From the NCBI RefSeq assembly GCF_014904745.1, contig NZ_JACZCS010000039.1, forward strand, positions 62,001 through 126,000: a stretch of DNA of 64,000 nucleotides, in the 5' to 3' direction. Below, in pieces: positions 1 through 9,055 of this stretch. Source of the stretch: Oricola nitratireducens (lineage in GTDB: Bacteria > Pseudomonadota > Alphaproteobacteria > Rhizobiales > Rhizobiaceae). Position 1 is the first letter of the stretch; every line of letters begins with the position of its first letter. The notes under the pieces are model-generated. The model did not search any database, had not been told where the DNA came from, and worked only from the letters and a program-made list of their open reading frames with translations. Position numbers and translations under genes: made by a program.

Positions 1-474
1 TGGGCGCAGATCACCGGCGAACTCGAGCAGGCCGGCAAGACCTTCGAGGACGAGGACACGACAGAGGACGAGGCGCGCGAAGAATATATGCGCCTTGCCG
101 AGCGGCGCGTGCGCCTCGGGCTGGTCCTGTCGGAAATCGGCGAACAGGCCGGCGTCTCCGTCAGCGAGCAGGAATTGCAGCAGGCCGTGATGAACCAGGT
201 CCGCCAGTATCCCGGTCAGGAACAGCAGGTCTTCGAGTTCTTCAAGAACAACCCGGACGCTGTCGCTAATCTGCGCGCGCCGATCTTCGAGGAAAAGACC
301 GTCGACCACCTGCTGGAGCAGGTCTCGGTCAGCGACAAGACCGTCAGCAAGGAAGAGCTGATGGCCGAGGACGAGGATGAGGCGAAGGCTGCGGCGCCGG
401 CCGAAAAGAAAAAGGCGGCGCCGAAAAAGAAAGCCGCTCCGAAGAAGAAAAAGGCCGAGGAAGCAAGCGAGTAA
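1..474 (+). CDS. tig: Trigger factor, C-terminal part (5' end outside window)
   Basis: Open from base 1 in frame 1, so the gene begins before the window; about 157 codons are visible. Trigger factor is the ribosome-bound chaperone and prolyl isomerase that receives nascent chains. The visible part matches the helical C-terminal chaperone arms: a run of charged helices with the pattern [20 protein letters not shown], followed by [12 protein letters not shown] and the [17 protein letters not shown] segment typical of the family. The tail is a low-complexity Lys/Ala/Glu extension ([19 protein letters not shown]), common in alphaproteobacterial trigger factors. A strong hairpin terminator follows 21 bases after the stop. 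Confidence 0.95.
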   Translation, partial: WAQITGELEQAGKTFEDEDTTEDEAREEYMRLAERRVRLGLVLSEIGEQAGVSVSEQELQQAVMNQVRQYPGQEQQVFEFFKNNPDAVANLRAPIFEEKTVDHLLEQVSVSDKTVSKEELMAEDEDEAKAAAPAEKKKAAPKKKAAPKKKKAEEASE

Positions 475-495
475 GCGCTTCCTGCCGAAAGAGAC

Positions 496-532
496 AAAAC
501 CGCCGGACAGCAGATGCTTCCGGCGGTTTTTT
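496..532. terminator. Bidirectional intrinsic terminator between tig and the FAD oxidoreductase gene
   Basis: Perfect 12-bp inverted repeat AAAACCGCCGGA (496-507) and TCCGGCGGTTTT (519-530), 11-base loop, followed by TT on the plus strand. Read leftward, the stem is likewise followed by a T run. It lies between two convergent genes and can end both transcripts. Confidence 0.85.
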
Positions 533-543
533 CATGATCTGAA

Positions 544-1698
544 TCAGGTTTTCTCCGCGCTGCGGAGGCGCGTTTCGGGAAGAAAGCTCTCCGGCAGAAA
601 AGCGGGATTGCCGCCTTCGATTTGTGCCAGCACCGCCTTGGCCATCAGGTGCGCAATGCCGAAGCCGATCTTGAAGCCGCCGGTCGCGAGGAACGTGTTC
701 CGGAAACCCGGAAGCGGGCCGATAAGCGGATCGCGGCCTGCCGCCTTGGGACGGATGCCGGCCCAGCGTTCGATCGTCGCTGCACCTTCGAGCGCTGGAG
801 AAAGAGCTTTGGCGGCGGCGATTACGGCATCGAGCTTTTCGTCAGTCGACCCGGGGTCATCGAAGGAATTTTCCGAGGTGGAGCCGACGGCGACATCGCC
901 GCTGTCATGCGCGATCACGTAAACGCCGTCGTCGTAGAGGATCGGGGCGGCAGGGTCGACCGGCCGCACCGGGCGGAGCAGGGCGGCCTGCCCCTTCACG
1001 CCCGTGCCCATAGATTGTTCAAATCCGGAACCAATCAGCGCGAAACTTTGCCAACCGGTTGCCAGGACGATGTGACCCGCGGAGATCCGGTCGCCACCGG
1101 CCAGACGGACCGTTCCGTCCGGATCCAGCGTTTCGACAGCGGTGTTTTCGCGGATGTCGACGGAATGGCGCCGGAAACCTTCGGCGAGCGCGGCGAGGAG
1201 CTTGCGCGGATCGACGCGCGCGGACAGATCGTCGTAATTCGCGCCGAACGGCATCGTATCCGCCGGCAGCCAGCGCGGAAGCGGCGTCTCGTCGAGAACG
1301 CGCCAGCGAAAGGGATGCGGCCAGTTCGTTTCGGAGGCTTTTGCCCAGTTTTCCGCGAAGGGGCGCTTGCGGGCGACGCGGACCGGCATCAGGCGGCCGC
1401 AACGCAGGTAACCGGCCGAAAGACCGGTGAAATCCTCCAGCTCCGCGATTTCTTCTTCCAGCGCCAGCAAGCCGTCGAGCTGGAACTGCTTCTTGCCGTC
1501 CCAGCCGGTCGGCTGATGCGGCATGAGCGCCCCCATGACGCCGCCGCTCGCGCCGGCACCGAGGCCGCGTTTCTCGATCAGAACGACCGACAGGCCTTGC
1601 CGCGCGGCGTAGAATGCAGTCCAAAGGCCGGTGACCCCTCCGCCGATCACGGCGAGGTCGTAGGTGTTTTCTGCCGCTTTGGCGCTGATGGATTGCAT
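544..1698 (-). CDS. FAD-dependent oxidoreductase of the DAO family, MnmC(o)-like
   Basis: 384 residues. The N-terminus carries the dinucleotide fold GGGVTGLWTAFYAARQG with a following acidic strand end (VVLIEK), as in DAO/glycine-oxidase proteins. The C-terminal region has the family's GIRP and ATGGFKIGFGIAHLMA motifs that close the FAD site. It stands head to head with a MnmD methyltransferase. In enterobacteria the two activities are fused in MnmC, which converts cmnm5(s2)U34 of tRNA to mnm5(s2)U. By context this gene is likely the oxidase half, removing the carboxymethyl group; that substrate is inferred. A generic amino-acid oxidase is the alternative. The start cannot move inward without cutting the FAD strand. 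Confidence 0.75.
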   Translation of the reverse strand: MQSISAKAAENTYDLAVIGGGVTGLWTAFYAARQGLSVVLIEKRGLGAGASGGVMGALMPHQPTGWDGKKQFQLDGLLALEEEIAELEDFTGLSAGYLRCGRLMPVRVARKRPFAENWAKASETNWPHPFRWRVLDETPLPRWLPADTMPFGANYDDLSARVDPRKLLAALAEGFRRHSVDIRENTAVETLDPDGTVRLAGGDRISAGHIVLATGWQSFALIGSGFEQSMGTGVKGQAALLRPVRPVDPAAPILYDDGVYVIAHDSGDVAVGSTSENSFDDPGSTDEKLDAVIAAAKALSPALEGAATIERWAGIRPKAAGRDPLIGPLPGFRNTFLATGGFKIGFGIAHLMAKAVLAQIEGGNPAFLPESFLPETRLRSAEKT

Positions 1699-1702
1699 GG
1701 TG

Positions 1703-2401
1703 ATGGCTGAACTGAAACGGGACGAGTTATCCTGGCTCGAAGGCGATATGCCGTTTTCGGAGCGGTTTGGCGACCATTTTTATTCGCGCGCCGACGGGCG
1801 GGCGGAATGCCATCACGTGTTCATGGGCGGAAACGGGCTGCCGGAGCGCTGGAATAATGCCGGAAATTTCACGATCGGCGAACTCGGCTTCGGCACCGGT
1901 CTGAATTTCCTCGAGACGTGGCGGACATGGCGTGCCTGCCGCGGACCGGACCAGATGCTCGATTTCGTGTCCTTCGAGGCCTATCCGATGGAGGGCGCCG
2001 CTATCGCGCGTGCCCTGTCCCGCTGGCCCGAACTCGCGGAACTGGCGGAACTCTTGCTCGAAAAATGGCCGGCACTTACGGACGAACCAGACCGGTGGGC
2101 CATGGACGGGCAGACCGGACTGACGGTCGTCGCCGGCGAGGCGCTCAACGGCGTGCGGAACTGGAACGGCAAGGCGGACGCGTGGTATCTCGACGGTTTC
2201 GCGCCAGCGAAAAATCCGGAGATGTGGTCGGCGGATCTGATGCAGGCGGTTGCCGACAGGACGCAGCCCGGCGGGACATTCGCGAGCTACACGGCGGCGG
2301 GCTGGGTACGACGCAATCTTCAGGCCGCCGGTTTCGCGGTCGAAAAGCGTCCCGGTCATGCAGGGAAGCGCGAGATGATTTGCGGCGTCAAAGACGCCTA
2401 G
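1703..2401 (+). CDS. mnmD: tRNA 5-(methylaminomethyl)uridine methyltransferase (MnmC N-domain-like)
   Basis: 232 residues. It shows the MnmC methyltransferase signature: N-terminal PFSERFGDHFYSRADG and HVFMGGN, SAM-binding motif IGELGFGTGLNFLETW, and the catalytic-region motif WYLDGFAPAKNPEMW. The protein would transfer the last methyl group to nm5U34 in the wobble position of tRNAs. It ends with GKREM, as in stand-alone MnmD. Upstream in-frame ATGs exist at 1664, 1688 and 1697, but they lie inside the divergent gene, and conservation begins near LSWLEG, so ATG 1703 is chosen. The stop overlaps that of the next, convergent gene by 4 bases. Confidence 0.85.
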   Translation: MAELKRDELSWLEGDMPFSERFGDHFYSRADGRAECHHVFMGGNGLPERWNNAGNFTIGELGFGTGLNFLETWRTWRACRGPDQMLDFVSFEAYPMEGAAIARALSRWPELAELAELLLEKWPALTDEPDRWAMDGQTGLTVVAGEALNGVRNWNGKADAWYLDGFAPAKNPEMWSADLMQAVADRTQPGGTFASYTAAGWVRRNLQAAGFAVEKRPGHAGKREMICGVKDA

Positions 2402-3246
2402 TCTTTCCAGGCGACGACGAGCCAGCCCGGGATCGGCTGGCCCTGTTCCATGCGCACCGTGATCGGCTCGAATGTGGTGATGCGGTTGAATCCGTGCCGC
2501 GCCAGCAATTCCTTCAGATAGAGCGCGCTGTGCGCAAAGCGCTGGTTCGGTGTCACCCGCCACGATTTTCCGGCCAATTCCTCATCGGTCATCGTTTCGG
2601 AGGAAAACGCGAAGCAGGCGCCGGGGCCGGTGTTGGCGGCGACGCCCTCGAACAGTGGTTCGAGCGCGCCGACATAGGGCAGCACGTCGGTGGCGACGAC
2701 GAGGTCGAAGGGTGCGTAGTCGTCGCTTTCCTCCGTTTGCCGGGCTTTCTGCCACTCGTCGAGGAAGTGGACGGCCTCGTTGACGAAGAGCGCGTCGTAG
2801 CAGGCGCGCTCGTCGGCCATGTCGACCATCTTTTCGGAAATGTCGACGCCGGTCGCGTGATCGCACAGCTCAGCGAGCATCATGCCGGACAGCCCGGTGC
2901 CGCAGCCGAGATCGAGCATGCGGGAAAAATGCAGGCCGGGCTCGGCCGAGAGTATCCCGGCCAGTTGCATCGGCACCGCGTAACCGAGATCGCCGGTCAG
3001 GATATCGTCGAAGACCTCGGCATGTTGGTCGAACAGGGTCGCGACATAGGCGTCGGGCGCCTTTTGCGGTTCGTCGCCGAGGCCCATCGACGCTAGGCGC
3101 ACCGAAGCGCCGCAGCGGTCTTCGGGATCGATTTCGAGGCAGGCGCGGTAGAGTTCGGCCGCCCGTTCGCTTTCCCCGGATTTTTCCAGTTCGAGGGCCT
3201 GGTTGTAGGCTTCGGAAAGCCGGTCGAAATCCGCGCCGGACAGCAT
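2398..3246 (-). CDS. Class I SAM-dependent methyltransferase with TPR-like N-terminus
   Basis: 282 residues. Residues 1-60 form a short TPR-like pair of helices (AYNQALELEKSGESERAAELYRACLEIDP), followed by a Rossmann methyltransferase domain with motif I LDLGCGTGLSG and the acidic strand end GVDIS. This layout (TPR plus methyltransferase, about 280-300 residues) is common in alphaproteobacteria and usually annotated only as methyltransferase; a substrate cannot be named. The start at 3246 keeps the TPR segment. The tail overlaps mnmD by 4 bases, convergent. Confidence 0.75.
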   Translation of the reverse strand: MLSGADFDRLSEAYNQALELEKSGESERAAELYRACLEIDPEDRCGASVRLASMGLGDEPQKAPDAYVATLFDQHAEVFDDILTGDLGYAVPMQLAGILSAEPGLHFSRMLDLGCGTGLSGMMLAELCDHATGVDISEKMVDMADERACYDALFVNEAVHFLDEWQKARQTEESDDYAPFDLVVATDVLPYVGALEPLFEGVAANTGPGACFAFSSETMTDEELAGKSWRVTPNQRFAHSALYLKELLARHGFNRITTFEPITVRMEQGQPIPGWLVVAWKD

Positions 3247-3261
3247 GTGACGAGGTCTTTC

Positions 3262-3291
3262 TTAACCAGTTGCGCCAAGCCCTGCTTAACC
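3262..3291. repeat. Two direct TTAACCA repeats in a divergent intergenic region
   Basis: CTTAACCAG (from 3261) and CTTAACCAT (from 3285) are spaced 24 bases apart between the leftward methyltransferase and the rightward repeat protein. TTAACC resembles a CtrA half-site of alphaproteobacteria, but the spacing is not that of a full CtrA site. The role is inferred only. Confidence 0.35.
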
Positions 3292-3370
3292 ATGGCATTT
3301 AGCCAAATGTCAAAGCGAAGCGTGTATCCTCTTCGAAATTGGGGTCTGATTCGAGATACGGGGACAGGCT

Positions 3371-4372
3371 ATGGATAATTACGAGCATGCACTGCCGATC
3401 GCGCAGCTGATCGCGAAAAAGTCGATCACCGATGCGGACGTTCTTCACTTGCGCCGCGAGGTCTATCGCAACGGCATCGTCAACCGAGAGGAAGCGCGCG
3501 ACGTGTTCGCGCTCGACCATCTCGTGACGGACAAGCCGGAAAGCTGGCGCGAATTCTTCGTCGAGGCAATCGCGGATTACCTGGTCGAGCAGGAAGCGCC
3601 GCGTGGCTATATATCCGAAGCGAATGCCGAATGGCTGATCGAAGCGGTCTCCAAGGACGGCATCGTCGATCACCGCACCGAACTGGAACTGCTGATCAAG
3701 GCGATGGAACGGGCCGACAGCGTACCGGCGCATCTCGCCGCGTTCGCGCTGAACCAGGTCGCGCTCGCCGTCGTCGAGGGCAAGGGCATCATCGCGCGCA
3801 ACCGGACGCTGACGCCGGGCGTGATCGGCGAAGACGAGGTCGAACTGCTGCGGCGCATCCTGTATGCGTCCGGCGGCCATGGCAGCGTCGCGATCACCCG
3901 CGAGGAAGCCGAAGTGCTGTTCGAGATCAACGACCGTACGAGCGAGGCCGAAAACCACCTGTCGTGGACCGAGCTCTTCACCAAGGCTGTCGCCTGTTCG
4001 CTGATGGCTGCGTCGGGCTACGCGGCGCCGAGCCGCGAGGAGGCGCTGCGGCGCGAGGAATGGCTTGGCGACACGTCGGTCAATCTCGGCGGATTCTTTT
4101 CGCGGATGTTCTCCGGCAGTCTCAGCGCCCACATGGACGCCGTGCGGGCGGAAACCGGTTCGGAAGCCTATTACGGCAGCCGCAACGCCGAACAGGCGCA
4201 GCAGCGCGCCTCAAGCGAAAAGATCGATGCCGGCGAGGCCGCGTGGCTGGCCGATCGCATCGGCCGGGACGGTGCGCTGCATGACAACGAAAAGGCGCTG
4301 CTGGCTTTCCTGAAGAAGGAATCGCCGCAAATTCATCCGGCGCTGCAGACGCTCCTCGACAAAGTCGCCTAG
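3371..4372 (+). CDS. Conserved protein built of four degenerate helical repeats (TerB-like fold suspected)
   Basis: 333 residues, no signal peptide or membrane segment, acidic, so probably cytoplasmic. I do not recognise a named family. Four similar segments are visible, beginning near residues 19, 81, 148 and 285. Each follows the plan I-x-x-x-x-x-x-x-L/V-x-x-x-V/I-x-x-D/N-G-x-h-x-x-x-E followed by an amphipathic helix, for example EVYRNGIVNREEA, AVSKDGIVDHRTE and RIGRDGALHDNEKA. The pattern recalls TerB-type helical domains, where such D-G-x-h-x-x-x-E motifs recur, but this is inference. ATG 3371 is preceded by GGGGACAGG. The gene converges with the XRE regulator with a 4-base overlap. Confidence 0.7.
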   Translation: MDNYEHALPIAQLIAKKSITDADVLHLRREVYRNGIVNREEARDVFALDHLVTDKPESWREFFVEAIADYLVEQEAPRGYISEANAEWLIEAVSKDGIVDHRTELELLIKAMERADSVPAHLAAFALNQVALAVVEGKGIIARNRTLTPGVIGEDEVELLRRILYASGGHGSVAITREEAEVLFEINDRTSEAENHLSWTELFTKAVACSLMAASGYAAPSREEALRREEWLGDTSVNLGGFFSRMFSGSLSAHMDAVRAETGSEAYYGSRNAEQAQQRASSEKIDAGEAAWLADRIGRDGALHDNEKALLAFLKKESPQIHPALQTLLDKVA

Positions 4373-4755
4373 TTATCTGGCCGCCGCTGCAGGCGTAACA
4401 GTTCGTCTTCGATACGGCTCAGGTTCGCGCCGGTTTCCTCGTGAAGCCGGCGCACTTTTTCGAACTGGCCGCGCAGGACGTTGATGGCGTCGTTGCGCGG
4501 ATCGTCAGGCGGGGCTTCACCGACGCCATGCAGCAACCAGGGCGTCGATACGTTGAGGATGCCGGCGATCATCGAAAGCCGGTTGGCGCGCGGCTCCGAG
4601 CGGTCGCTTTCCCAGGCCTGAACGGTGGCGGTCTTGACGCCGAGGCGGCGTGCGAACTGCGCGGCCGTCATGCCGCTGGAATCGCGGGCGCGCGACAGGC
4701 GTCCGCCGAGTGTGTCTATGTCAGGCGCGTTCGTGAAGATGTTGGTTTCGGTCAT
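4369..4755 (-). CDS. XRE-family helix-turn-helix regulator
   Basis: 128 residues from ATG 4755. The helix-turn-helix is clear: LGGRLSRARDSSGMTAAQFARRLGVKTATVQAWESDRSEP and so on through a typical XRE five-helix domain (about residues 15-75). A C-terminal amphipathic, coiled-coil-like helix (FEKVRRLHEETGANLSRIE) probably dimerises it. An upstream in-frame codon exists at 4797, but that would overlap the end of fghA; 4755 lies 10 bases after the fghA stop. Its position as last gene of the formaldehyde cluster suggests, without proof, that it controls that cluster. Confidence 0.8.
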   Translation of the reverse strand: MTETNIFTNAPDIDTLGGRLSRARDSSGMTAAQFARRLGVKTATVQAWESDRSEPRANRLSMIAGILNVSTPWLLHGVGEAPPDDPRNDAINVLRGQFEKVRRLHEETGANLSRIEDELLRLQRRPDN

Positions 4756-4765
4756 AATGGTCCCG

Positions 4766-5611
4766 TTATCCGGTTTTTGCGCCAAGCCGTTCGGCATGCC
4801 AGCGCAGGTGGTCCTCCATGAAGGTGGAGATGAAGTTATAGGAATGATCGTAGCCCGGCTGCATGCGCAGCGTCAGGGGAATGCCCGATTTGCGGCATGC
4901 AGCCTCGAAGAGATGCGGCATGAGGCCGCTTTCCAGGAACTGGTCGGCATCGCCCTGGTCGATCAGGAACTCGTCAAAGCGTTTGCCGTCCTCGACCAGC
5001 ATGCAGGCGTCATGGGCGCGCCACGCCGCGGAATCGGCGCCGAGATACTGCTCGAAGGCGTTTTTCGCCCAGTCGGCCTTCGAGGGCGCGACGATCGGCG
5101 CGAAAGCGGAGCAGCTGCGGAAACGGTCGGGATTGTTGAGCGCGATGGTGAGCGCGCCGTGCCCGCCCATCGAATGGCCGAAAATTGCCTGCCGGTCCAT
5201 ATCGACCGGGAACTCGCCGGCAACGAGCCGGGGCAGTTCGTCGGTGATGTAGGAATACATCCGGTAATTCTTCGCCCAGGGGGCTTGCGTCGCGTCGACA
5301 TAGAAGCCGGCTCCGGTGCCGATCTGCCAATTGTCCTTCTCGTCATGGATGTCGCCGCCGCGCGGGCTGGTGTCCGGGCAGACGATGACGAGGCCGAGTT
5401 CGGCCGCGGTACGGCGGTATTCGCCCTTGTCCATGACGTTCTGGTGCGTGCAGGTCAGCCCGGAAAGGTACCAGACAACCGGGCAGGGCGCGGTTTCGGC
5501 CTGCGGCGGAACGAAGACCGCGAAGGTCATCTCGCAGGCCGTCGTCGCGGCGTCATGCGCATAGACGCCCTGGATGCCGCCGAAGGCCTTTGATCGGGAA
5601 ATCGTTTTCAT
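4766..5611 (-). CDS. fghA: S-formylglutathione hydrolase
   Basis: 281 residues, esterase D family. The enzyme hydrolyses S-formylglutathione to formate and glutathione, the second step of glutathione-dependent formaldehyde oxidation. Visible hallmarks are the N-terminal SRSKAFGGIQGVYAHDA, the oxyanion region WYLSGLTCT, the nucleophile elbow GHSMGGHGAL, and the C-terminal YDHSYNFISTFMEDHL with the catalytic His. ATG 5611 is preceded by AGGAAAG at 5 bases; an earlier ATG at 5629 overlaps the yaiI stop and has no such site. The first enzyme, frmA, lies about 3 kb upstream in the same direction. Confidence 0.93.
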   Translation of the reverse strand: MKTISRSKAFGGIQGVYAHDAATTACEMTFAVFVPPQAETAPCPVVWYLSGLTCTHQNVMDKGEYRRTAAELGLVIVCPDTSPRGGDIHDEKDNWQIGTGAGFYVDATQAPWAKNYRMYSYITDELPRLVAGEFPVDMDRQAIFGHSMGGHGALTIALNNPDRFRSCSAFAPIVAPSKADWAKNAFEQYLGADSAAWRAHDACMLVEDGKRFDEFLIDQGDADQFLESGLMPHLFEAACRKSGIPLTLRMQPGYDHSYNFISTFMEDHLRWHAERLGAKTG

Positions 5612-5625
5612 CAATCTTTCCTGGT

Positions 5626-6099
5626 TCATTCCTGTGACGGTTTCATCGCGCGGCGGCAGACACGGTCCAGCGCCTGAAGGAAGGCGGAACGGTCATCGCG
5701 CGAAAATGCCCGGTTGAAGCCGCGATCCTCGCCGGTCTCGCGCAGGTGCTGCTTGAAGTCGCGCATCGCGACGGCCATGCCGATGGATTCCGGCGTGTGT
5801 TCGCGGCCGCTGTTCCCAAGTACATGCGCACCCTTTTCGACGCAACGGGCCGCCAGCGGAATATCCTGCGTGATGACGATATCTCCGGATCTTGCGTGCT
5901 CGGCGATCCAGTCGTCGGCCGCATCGGCGGATTTCGGCACAACGACATGGCGGATTAACGGATCGCGCGACGGGCGCAGCCCGCCATTGGCAACAAAGGT
6001 GACGACGAGCCCGTGGCGTTCGCCGACCTTCACGACCTCTTCCTTGACCGGGCACGCATCGGCGTCGACGTAGATGACCGGGGCTGACATGTCACTCAT
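5626..6099 (-). CDS. YaiI/YqxD family protein (DUF188, PIN-like)
   Basis: 157 residues. It has the family motifs VDADACPVKEE at the start, FVANGG, DAADDWIAEHARSGDIVITQDIPLAA in the middle and FNRAFSRDDRSAFLQALDR near the end. The family is a small PIN-like fold with conserved acidic residues suggesting a nuclease, but its role is unknown. A longer reading frame reaches 6249, but that part overlaps the upstream methyltransferase gene and shows no conserved sequence, so MSDMSAP (ATG 6099, or 6090) is chosen. It lies 22 bases after the MetE-like gene and 14 before fghA. Confidence 0.85.
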   Translation of the reverse strand: MSDMSAPVIYVDADACPVKEEVVKVGERHGLVVTFVANGGLRPSRDPLIRHVVVPKSADAADDWIAEHARSGDIVITQDIPLAARCVEKGAHVLGNSGREHTPESIGMAVAMRDFKQHLRETGEDRGFNRAFSRDDRSAFLQALDRVCRRAMKPSQE

Positions 6100-6121
6100 T
6101 GGCTGCAGGCTGGCGTTCCGT

Positions 6122-7147
6122 TCACGAATGGCGCTCGCGGGCAAGCGCCGCGCCGGCGCCAAGCGCCTCCAGCTTGGCGGCTGCCACCTGACGCGAGAGC
6201 GGGGCCATGCCGCAATTGGTGCATGGATAGATTCGCTCCTTGTCGGCATATTTCATCGCTTCCTCGATGGTCGCTGCGACGGCTTGCGGCGTCTCGATCT
6301 CGTTGGTGGCGACATCGATACAGCCGACCAGAAGATCCTTGTCCGGCAGCAGCCCGATCAGCGATATCGGCACATGGGAATTGGCGCATTCAAGCGAGAC
6401 CTGCTGGATCTTCGAGGCGTTGAGCGGCGGGAAGATTTCCTCGTATTGGCGCCATTCGCTGCCGAGGGTCTCCTTCCACTTGATGTTGGCGTCGATGCCG
6501 TAGCCGTAGCAAATATGGACCGCCGTGGTGCATTTCAGTCCCCGCGCGGCACGTTCCAGTGCCGCGACGCCCCATTCCTTGACGTCGTCCATGAAGACGT
6601 TGAAAGCCGGTTCGTCGAACTGGATCGTGTCGACGCCAACAGCTTCGAGATCCAGCGCCTCCTCGTTGAGGATCTCGGCAAACGCCATGGCCATGTCGGC
6701 ACGTTTGCCGAAATGGCCGTCGGCGAGCGTGTCGCAGATCGTCATCGGGCCGGGCAGGGTGAATTTCAGGCCCTTTTTCGTGTGCTCGCGGCAGAAGGCG
6801 GCCTCGTCGCGATGGACAGGCCGGCTTCGCTTCAACGGTCCGGTGACGGTCGGAACGTCGACCACGTAGCGGTTGTTGCGGATACCCATCCTGGTCTTCA
6901 GGTCCCAGTCGATGCCCTGAACGGTTTCCAGGAAACCGTGCACGAAATGGGTGCGGAACTGCTCGCCGTCATTGACGATCTCGATGCCGGCGTCTTCCTG
7001 CAGCTTAATCCAGATTAGTGCGGCGTCCCGCTTCGCCTGATCGAGTTCGGCGCCCTCGAGCTTCCATTTCGGCCAGAGTTTCTCGGTCTCGGCGAGCCAG
7101 CCGGGTTTCGGCAGGCTTCCGGCGGTAGTCGGTCTGAACAGCATCAT
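6122..7147 (-). CDS. Cobalamin-independent methionine synthase-like protein (single MetE catalytic domain)
   Basis: 341 residues, less than half of classical MetE (about 755), matching only its C-terminal catalytic barrel. Start: ATG 7147 with GAGGAA nine bases upstream; a TTG at 7156 is less likely. The zinc ligands expected from MetE appear in order: His211 and Cys213 in VHICYG, Glu253 in SLECAN and a Cys near 312 in CTNCG. FDEPAF and the N-terminal TAGSLPKP are also MetE-like. Such short core enzymes lack the folate-binding half and may use another methyl donor. It sits inside a formaldehyde/C1 gene cluster. Reaction: thiol methyl transfer, probably to homocysteine, but the donor is unknown. 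Confidence 0.78.
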   Translation of the reverse strand: MMLFRPTTAGSLPKPGWLAETEKLWPKWKLEGAELDQAKRDAALIWIKLQEDAGIEIVNDGEQFRTHFVHGFLETVQGIDWDLKTRMGIRNNRYVVDVPTVTGPLKRSRPVHRDEAAFCREHTKKGLKFTLPGPMTICDTLADGHFGKRADMAMAFAEILNEEALDLEAVGVDTIQFDEPAFNVFMDDVKEWGVAALERAARGLKCTTAVHICYGYGIDANIKWKETLGSEWRQYEEIFPPLNASKIQQVSLECANSHVPISLIGLLPDKDLLVGCIDVATNEIETPQAVAATIEEAMKYADKERIYPCTNCGMAPLSRQVAAAKLEALGAGAALARERHS

Positions 7148-7195
7148 GTGATCCAATTCCTCGGTGTTGGGACGGCGGTTTCGGCGTACCGCACC

Positions 7196-7741
7196 TCATG
7201 AAGTCGGGATGGCGACCAGCGGTCCGGCCTGTTCGATACGGGCGTCGATCTCGTCCAGCGTCGGGTTGGTTTCCTCGATCCATTTCTGGATGTCGAAGAA
7301 ATCCGTCTCGCTTGCCGCGCGGATCTGCGGGACGACGAACGGTGGCGCGCCGAGCGCCTCCGGCATGGTGGGGCCGGCCCAGTGCGGGCCGCCGAGATTG
7401 ATCGCGGCATACATGGCGCTTGCCTTGATCGCGGGGACACCGCCGGTCCTGCAGGCATCGCGGAACATGCGGTGCGTTTCCTTGTCGGTTTCCGTGCGCG
7501 TCACGCAGTAATGGTCGTGGACGACGGAAGCGCGGCGATAATCGCCGACAAAGGGCGGGCCGAAAGCCGTCCAGAATATCTGCGGGATCGATGCGCCGTC
7601 GATCTTCGCGCCCGAAGGCACATTCCAGTGCTTGCCGGACGGGTCGACATAGGCAAAGGGCGCGGTCAGTTCCATCACCCTGTCAGGGCCGGGATTGGAA
7701 AGCCATCGAACGTCCACATCACCTATAAAATGACCAGCCAT
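7196..7741 (-). CDS. DUF1353 domain protein
   Basis: 181 residues from ATG 7741, which has a strong GGGAGGAA site eight bases upstream; the reading frame extends to 7798 without support. DUF1353 hallmarks are present: a short beta-rich N-terminus, VPSGAKIDGASIPQIFWTAFG, then DYRRASVVHDHYC. The family occurs in phages and bacteria and may be a small hydrolase or structural protein; its function is unknown. A C-terminal extension of about 60 residues rich in acidic residues follows. It lies between frmA and the MetE-like gene in the same direction. Confidence 0.75.
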   Translation of the reverse strand: MAGHFIGDVDVRWLSNPGPDRVMELTAPFAYVDPSGKHWNVPSGAKIDGASIPQIFWTAFGPPFVGDYRRASVVHDHYCVTRTETDKETHRMFRDACRTGGVPAIKASAMYAAINLGGPHWAGPTMPEALGAPPFVVPQIRAASETDFFDIQKWIEETNPTLDEIDARIEQAGPLVAIPTS

Positions 7742-7807
7742 GGCCGTTCCTCCCGCGGGGTCTTGGCGCGGACCCAAATGGTGCCGCGCCGGAACCACCC
7801 AGCCCGG

Positions 7808-8932
<1,125 letters not shown>

Positions 8933-9055
8933 GCGTAATCTCCCGTGTTGACCGGGCGGACATTTTCAGGAATTGGCTGCCGTTTCAACCCGGAAGCGAC
9001 CCGCGACGGCGTTATCATCGCTTGCATGCCGGCGGGGGCGTGAGAGAGTGGCGTG

